From Ectothiorhodospira marina (GTDB lineage: Bacteria; Pseudomonadota; Gammaproteobacteria; Ectothiorhodospirales; Ectothiorhodospiraceae): a stretch of DNA of 64,000 nucleotides. The DNA lies in contig NZ_FOAA01000008.1 of NCBI RefSeq assembly GCF_900109495.1, positions 62,001-126,000 of the forward strand, in the 5' to 3' direction. Of this stretch, positions 61,681 through 64,000 are shown piece by piece (position 1 is the stretch's first letter; every line of letters begins with the position of its first letter). The notes beneath the pieces were generated by a model that saw nothing but the letters and a program-made list of their open reading frames with translations, was not told the origin of the DNA and did not search any database. The position numbers were made by a program, and so were the translations under genes.

Positions 61681-61697
61681 AGGGGTCTGTCACCTTT
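61679..61697. repeat. AAAGGGG-TCTGTCACCTTT palindrome-like repeat
   Basis: Second copy of the element at 57944; it lies 23 bases upstream of the Rpn-type gene at 61720. Confidence 0.7.
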
Positions 61698-61719
61698 CTT
61701 CCTTGCAACAGGAATGCGC

Positions 61720-62691
61720 ATGACAGCCCAAGACACCGACAGGCCCACGGACCACGACAGCCCCTGGAAGGAGGCCCTGGAGCACTACTTCCAGGAATTC
61801 ACGCAGTTGCTGTTCCCGGCGATCCACGGTGAGGTGGACTGGTCCCGGGGTTACAATCCCATGGACAAGGAACTGCAGCAGATCACGGCGGATGCCAACA
61901 CGGGTCGGCGCCACGCGGACAAGCTGATCCAGGTGTATGCCCGGGATGGCAGCGAGACCTGGGTGTTGATCCACGTGGAAGTCCAGGGCGAGCCGGAGGA
62001 AGGATTTGCGCAGCGGATGTACACTTACCAGTACCGCCTGCGGGATCGCTATGAGGTGGATGTGGTGAGTCTGGCGGTACTGGCGGACACCCGCGAGAGC
62101 TTTCGGCCCTCAGCCTTCCAGTACGCGCGATGGGGCTGCAAGTTGTCTTTCACGTTCCCCATGGCCAAGCTGATCGACTGGGAAGCCCGCTGGGCGGACC
62201 TGGAAGCCAGCGACAATATCTTTGCCTTGGTGGTGATGGCGCAGATCAAGGCCAAGCGCATCAAGGACGGTGCCACGCGCAAGGATGTCAAGATCGCCCT
62301 GGTTCGGCTGCTGTACGAACGGGGCTATAGCCGCGAGCAGATCGTGCAGTTGTTCAGGATCATCGATTGGATGATCCAGCTGCCTCGAGCGCTGGAAGCG
62401 GGGTTTGTGCAGGCGGTCTACGCCCTACAGGAGGAGAAGAAGATGCCTTATGTGAACACCATTGAACGCGTTGAGCGTGAGAAAGCGCTTCAGCAGGGGC
62501 TTGAACAGGGTCTTGGCCAGGGTCGCCAGCTGGAAGCCCGTCGTATTCTGCAGCGGCAGCTGAGAAAGCGCTTCGGGGACTTGCCCGATTGGGTTTCAGA
62601 GCAGTTGGAGGCGGCGGATGTCGACCAGCTGGAAGCATGGTCTGATGAGATTCTCTTTGCTGAAAGCCTTGATACGCTATTCAGGCACTGA
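61720..62691 (+). CDS. Rpn-like PD-(D/E)xK nuclease with C-terminal DUF4351
   Basis: 323 residues from the ATG at 61720 (AGGA six bases upstream); ATG 61714 is possible. The nuclease core is RRHADKLIQVYARDGSETWV followed by LIHVEVQGEPEEGFAQRM (D...ExQ). A middle helical part (MAQIKAKRIKDGATRKDVKI) follows. The C-terminal LEARRILQRQLRKRFGDLPD and ADVDQLEAWSDEILFAESLD form a DUF4351 domain. These proteins are annotated as putative transposases or nucleases. It differs from the two other Rpn-type proteins here and is preceded by the GTCTGTCACC repeat. Confidence 0.87.
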   Translation: MTAQDTDRPTDHDSPWKEALEHYFQEFTQLLFPAIHGEVDWSRGYNPMDKELQQITADANTGRRHADKLIQVYARDGSETWVLIHVEVQGEPEEGFAQRMYTYQYRLRDRYEVDVVSLAVLADTRESFRPSAFQYARWGCKLSFTFPMAKLIDWEARWADLEASDNIFALVVMAQIKAKRIKDGATRKDVKIALVRLLYERGYSREQIVQLFRIIDWMIQLPRALEAGFVQAVYALQEEKKMPYVNTIERVEREKALQQGLEQGLGQGRQLEARRILQRQLRKRFGDLPDWVSEQLEAADVDQLEAWSDEILFAESLDTLFRH

Positions 62692-62756
62692 GCTCTCGCG
62701 CCCACTCCCACTGAGCGAAGCAACCCAACCCCCCCAGGACGAATCTCCCAAGGCGC
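62692..62756. other. Spacer after the DUF4351 gene
   Basis: Short non-coding junction leading into the repeat block. Confidence 0.4.
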
Positions 62757-62777
62757 AAAAGGGGACAGCCCCCTTTT
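62757..62777. repeat. AAAAGGGGACAG palindrome
   Basis: AAAAGGGG-ACAGC-CCCCTTTT, with the CAACTGACCTTCCGCCTGGC flank following. Confidence 0.8.
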
Positions 62778-62828
62778 CCCAAAAGCCCCAGCTCCCAGGG
62801 CCTGCCAACTGACCTTCCGCCTGGCACC

Positions 62829-62919
62829 GTGGGAGCCGGCCTGCCGGCGATGCGCTGCGCCAGCAGCGCCCGGGCCAGGCCAGGTGCCCGCCGCCTTCGC
62901 GGGCGAGGCCCGCTCCCAC
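62829..62919. repeat. REP-like bipartite element
   Basis: Full GTGGGAG...CTCCCAC copy, nearly identical to 60368-60458, followed by GGGGGCTTGGATCC. Confidence 0.85.
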
Positions 62920-62939
62920 AGGGGGCTTGGATCCAGCGC

Positions 62940-63109
62940 AAAAGGGGACAGACCCCTTTTCTCGGGTAGCACACACCCCCTTGCCCTCCCCCCCACAACC
63001 CATTACCCTACCCCCCTTTCGTTCACCCCCTGAACGACACAACCCAACACCCCCAGGACGGGCCTCCCAAGGCGTACCGACCCGGCGGTAGCGTGCCCAA
63101 ACACCCCCC
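62940..63109. repeat. Palindrome and leader of the MarR-type gene (duplicated block)
   Basis: AAAAGGGG palindrome (62940-62960) followed by a C-rich leader. The whole block matches 60523-60693. It contains CACCCCCTGAACGACACAAC and ends at the ATG without a clear Shine-Dalgarno sequence. Confidence 0.75.
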
Positions 63110-63448
63110 ATGCAGCGCGAAGACATCCAATACCGCCTCCTGCGCCTCCTCCAGGACAACCCGCAGCTCACCCAGCGCGACCTGGCCGCAGAACTCGGCG
63201 TATCCGTCGGCAGCACCCACTACAGCCTCAAGGCCCTCATCGACAAAGGCTGGGTGAAGGCCAACAACTTCGCCCAAAGCGGCCAGAAACAACGCTACCT
63301 CTACCAGCTCACCCCCACCGGCATCACCCGCAAGGCCCGCCTCACCCGCGAATTCCTCCAACGCAAACGCGCCGAACACGAGGCCATCCGCCAGGAAATC
63401 GAAGCCCTGGAAGCCGAACTGAACGCCGAACCGGACGCGGACAAATAA
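63110..63448 (+). CDS. MarR-family EPS-associated transcriptional regulator
   Basis: 112 residues. A winged helix at about 5-75 (LTQRDLAAELGVSVGSTHYS, KALIDKGWVKANNF) is followed by the characteristic helical tail TPTGITRKARLTREFLQRKR. This matches the small MarR-like regulators that sit at the head of exopolysaccharide gene clusters (TIGR04176-type). It lies six bases before the ABC exporter gene. Damaged copies at 60694 and 61576 show repeated duplication of this locus. Confidence 0.88.
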   Translation: MQREDIQYRLLRLLQDNPQLTQRDLAAELGVSVGSTHYSLKALIDKGWVKANNFAQSGQKQRYLYQLTPTGITRKARLTREFLQRKRAEHEAIRQEIEALEAELNAEPDADK

Positions 63449-63454
63449 CACCCC

Positions 63455-64000
63455 ATGCTCAGCACCTACCGAAAAGCCCTCGCCCTACTCACCCCCCGCG
63501 AACGCCGCCGGGGCAGCCTCGTGCTGGTCATGGTCATCCTCATGGCCCTGCTGGAAACCGCCGGCGTGGCCTCCATCATGCCCTTCCTGGCCGTGCTCGG
63601 TAATCCCGAGGTGGTGCACACCAACGCCCTCCTCTCCAGCCTTTACGAAGGCCTGGGCTTCACCAGCACCCAAGGCTTCCTCATGGCCCTGGGTGGCGCG
63701 GTCTTCACGCTCATGCTCATCTCCGCCGTGTTCCGCATCATCACGCACTACGTGATGAACCGCTTCATCGAGATGCGCCGCCACAGCCTGGGCGAACGCC
63801 TGCTGGAAACCTACCTGCGCCAGCCCTACGCCTACTTCCTCAACCGCCACAGCGGCGACATGGCCAAGAGCATCCTCTCCGAGGTGGACCAACTCATCGC
63901 CAGCGTCTACCGCCCGGGCTTCACGGCCCTGTCGCACATCATCGTCGCCCTGGCCCTGATCGGCCTGCTGCTTATCGTCAACCCCTTGATGGCGCTCACC
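63455..64000 (+). CDS. ABC transporter, membrane domain (polysaccharide/lipid flippase-like), cut by window edge
   Basis: 182 residues are visible from the ATG at 63455, and the frame stays open at the window end. TM1 (RGSLVLVMVILMALLETAGV, ASIMPFLAVLG) and TM2 (FLMALGGAVFTLMLISAVFRI) are typical of type-1 exporters (MsbA/PglK/HepA). The sequence RQPYAYFLNRHSGDMAKSIL, then SEVDQL, is the coupling-helix signature. The ATPase domain would lie outside. Position after the EPS-type regulator suggests export or flipping of a surface polysaccharide precursor. Confidence 0.88.
   Translation, partial: MLSTYRKALALLTPRERRRGSLVLVMVILMALLETAGVASIMPFLAVLGNPEVVHTNALLSSLYEGLGFTSTQGFLMALGGAVFTLMLISAVFRIITHYVMNRFIEMRRHSLGERLLETYLRQPYAYFLNRHSGDMAKSILSEVDQLIASVYRPGFTALSHIIVALALIGLLLIVNPLMALT

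Overview
The window is a high-GC, densely coded stretch of a bacterial chromosome. The organism looks like a motile gammaproteobacterium. Supporting gene content includes a nagZ / purine-salvage cluster, MsrPQ, a short PutA, a DNR-type regulator, a DsrE-family protein and FliA-type promoters. The overall mix resembles Chromatiales/Ectothiorhodospiraceae-like sulfur gammaproteobacteria, but that placement is inference and no rRNA or tRNA gene is present to anchor it.

Layout. 1-3.9 kb: a truncated alpha/beta hydrolase, then an uncharacterised membrane protein (DUF2868) translationally coupled to a P-loop GTPase (DUF3482). 3.9-7.0 kb: a Cache chemoreceptor and PabB. 7.4-13.3 kb: a complete tripartite RND efflux operon (adaptor, pump, outer-membrane channel), each junction overlapping as ATGA, followed by an AEC-family carrier. 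14.4-17.4 kb: molybdenum cofactor genes mobA-moaA-moeA. 17.4-20.4 kb: methylthioinosine phosphorylase, hypoxanthine phosphoribosyltransferase, a DsrE protein and NagZ, all on the minus strand. 20.5-25.6 kb: a degenerate aspartoacylase-like protein, an Lpp-like lipoprotein and two diguanylate cyclases. 25.7-28.9 kb: PutA. 29.2-33.2 kb: a small periplasmic protein, a hemerythrin / DUF2249 / oxidase-like membrane protein operon behind a DNR/FNR box, and two small membrane proteins. 33.2-35.4 kb: a mobile island (IS66-like remnant, Rpn-type nuclease, zinc-ribbon fragment). 35.4-46.3 kb: AarF/UbiB kinase, SLC13 carrier plus DNR regulator, cyclopropane fatty acid synthase, a large hybrid histidine kinase and GlnS. 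46.3-56.8 kb: a 58-bp tandem hairpin array, a PAS chemoreceptor, a second hybrid kinase, an HD-GYP response regulator, MsrPQ and a chemoreceptor with a zinc-binding CZB signature. 57-63 kb: a repeat-rich accessory region with a REP-associated transposase (RAYT) and its REP-like elements, Rpn-type nucleases and remnants, a toxin-antitoxin pair with a damaged toxin, and three copies or fragments of an EPS-associated MarR gene. From 63.1 kb the intact MarR-type regulator and an ABC exporter appear to open a polysaccharide locus.

How parts fit together. All three chemoreceptors have sigma-28 (FliA) type promoters, so they probably belong to the flagellar regulon. Two diguanylate cyclases, one HD-GYP protein and two multi-domain kinases form a dense signalling set around them. 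The DNR-like regulator (36.9 kb) and the DNR/FNR-type box (29.73 kb) in front of the hemerythrin operon suggest a nitric-oxide or low-oxygen response. Moco synthesis would supply MsrP. Two hairpin repeat families mark the window: CCCCTCTCCC-type stems at gene ends in the core region, and GTGGGAG-headed REPs with AAAAGGGG-type palindromes in the accessory region.
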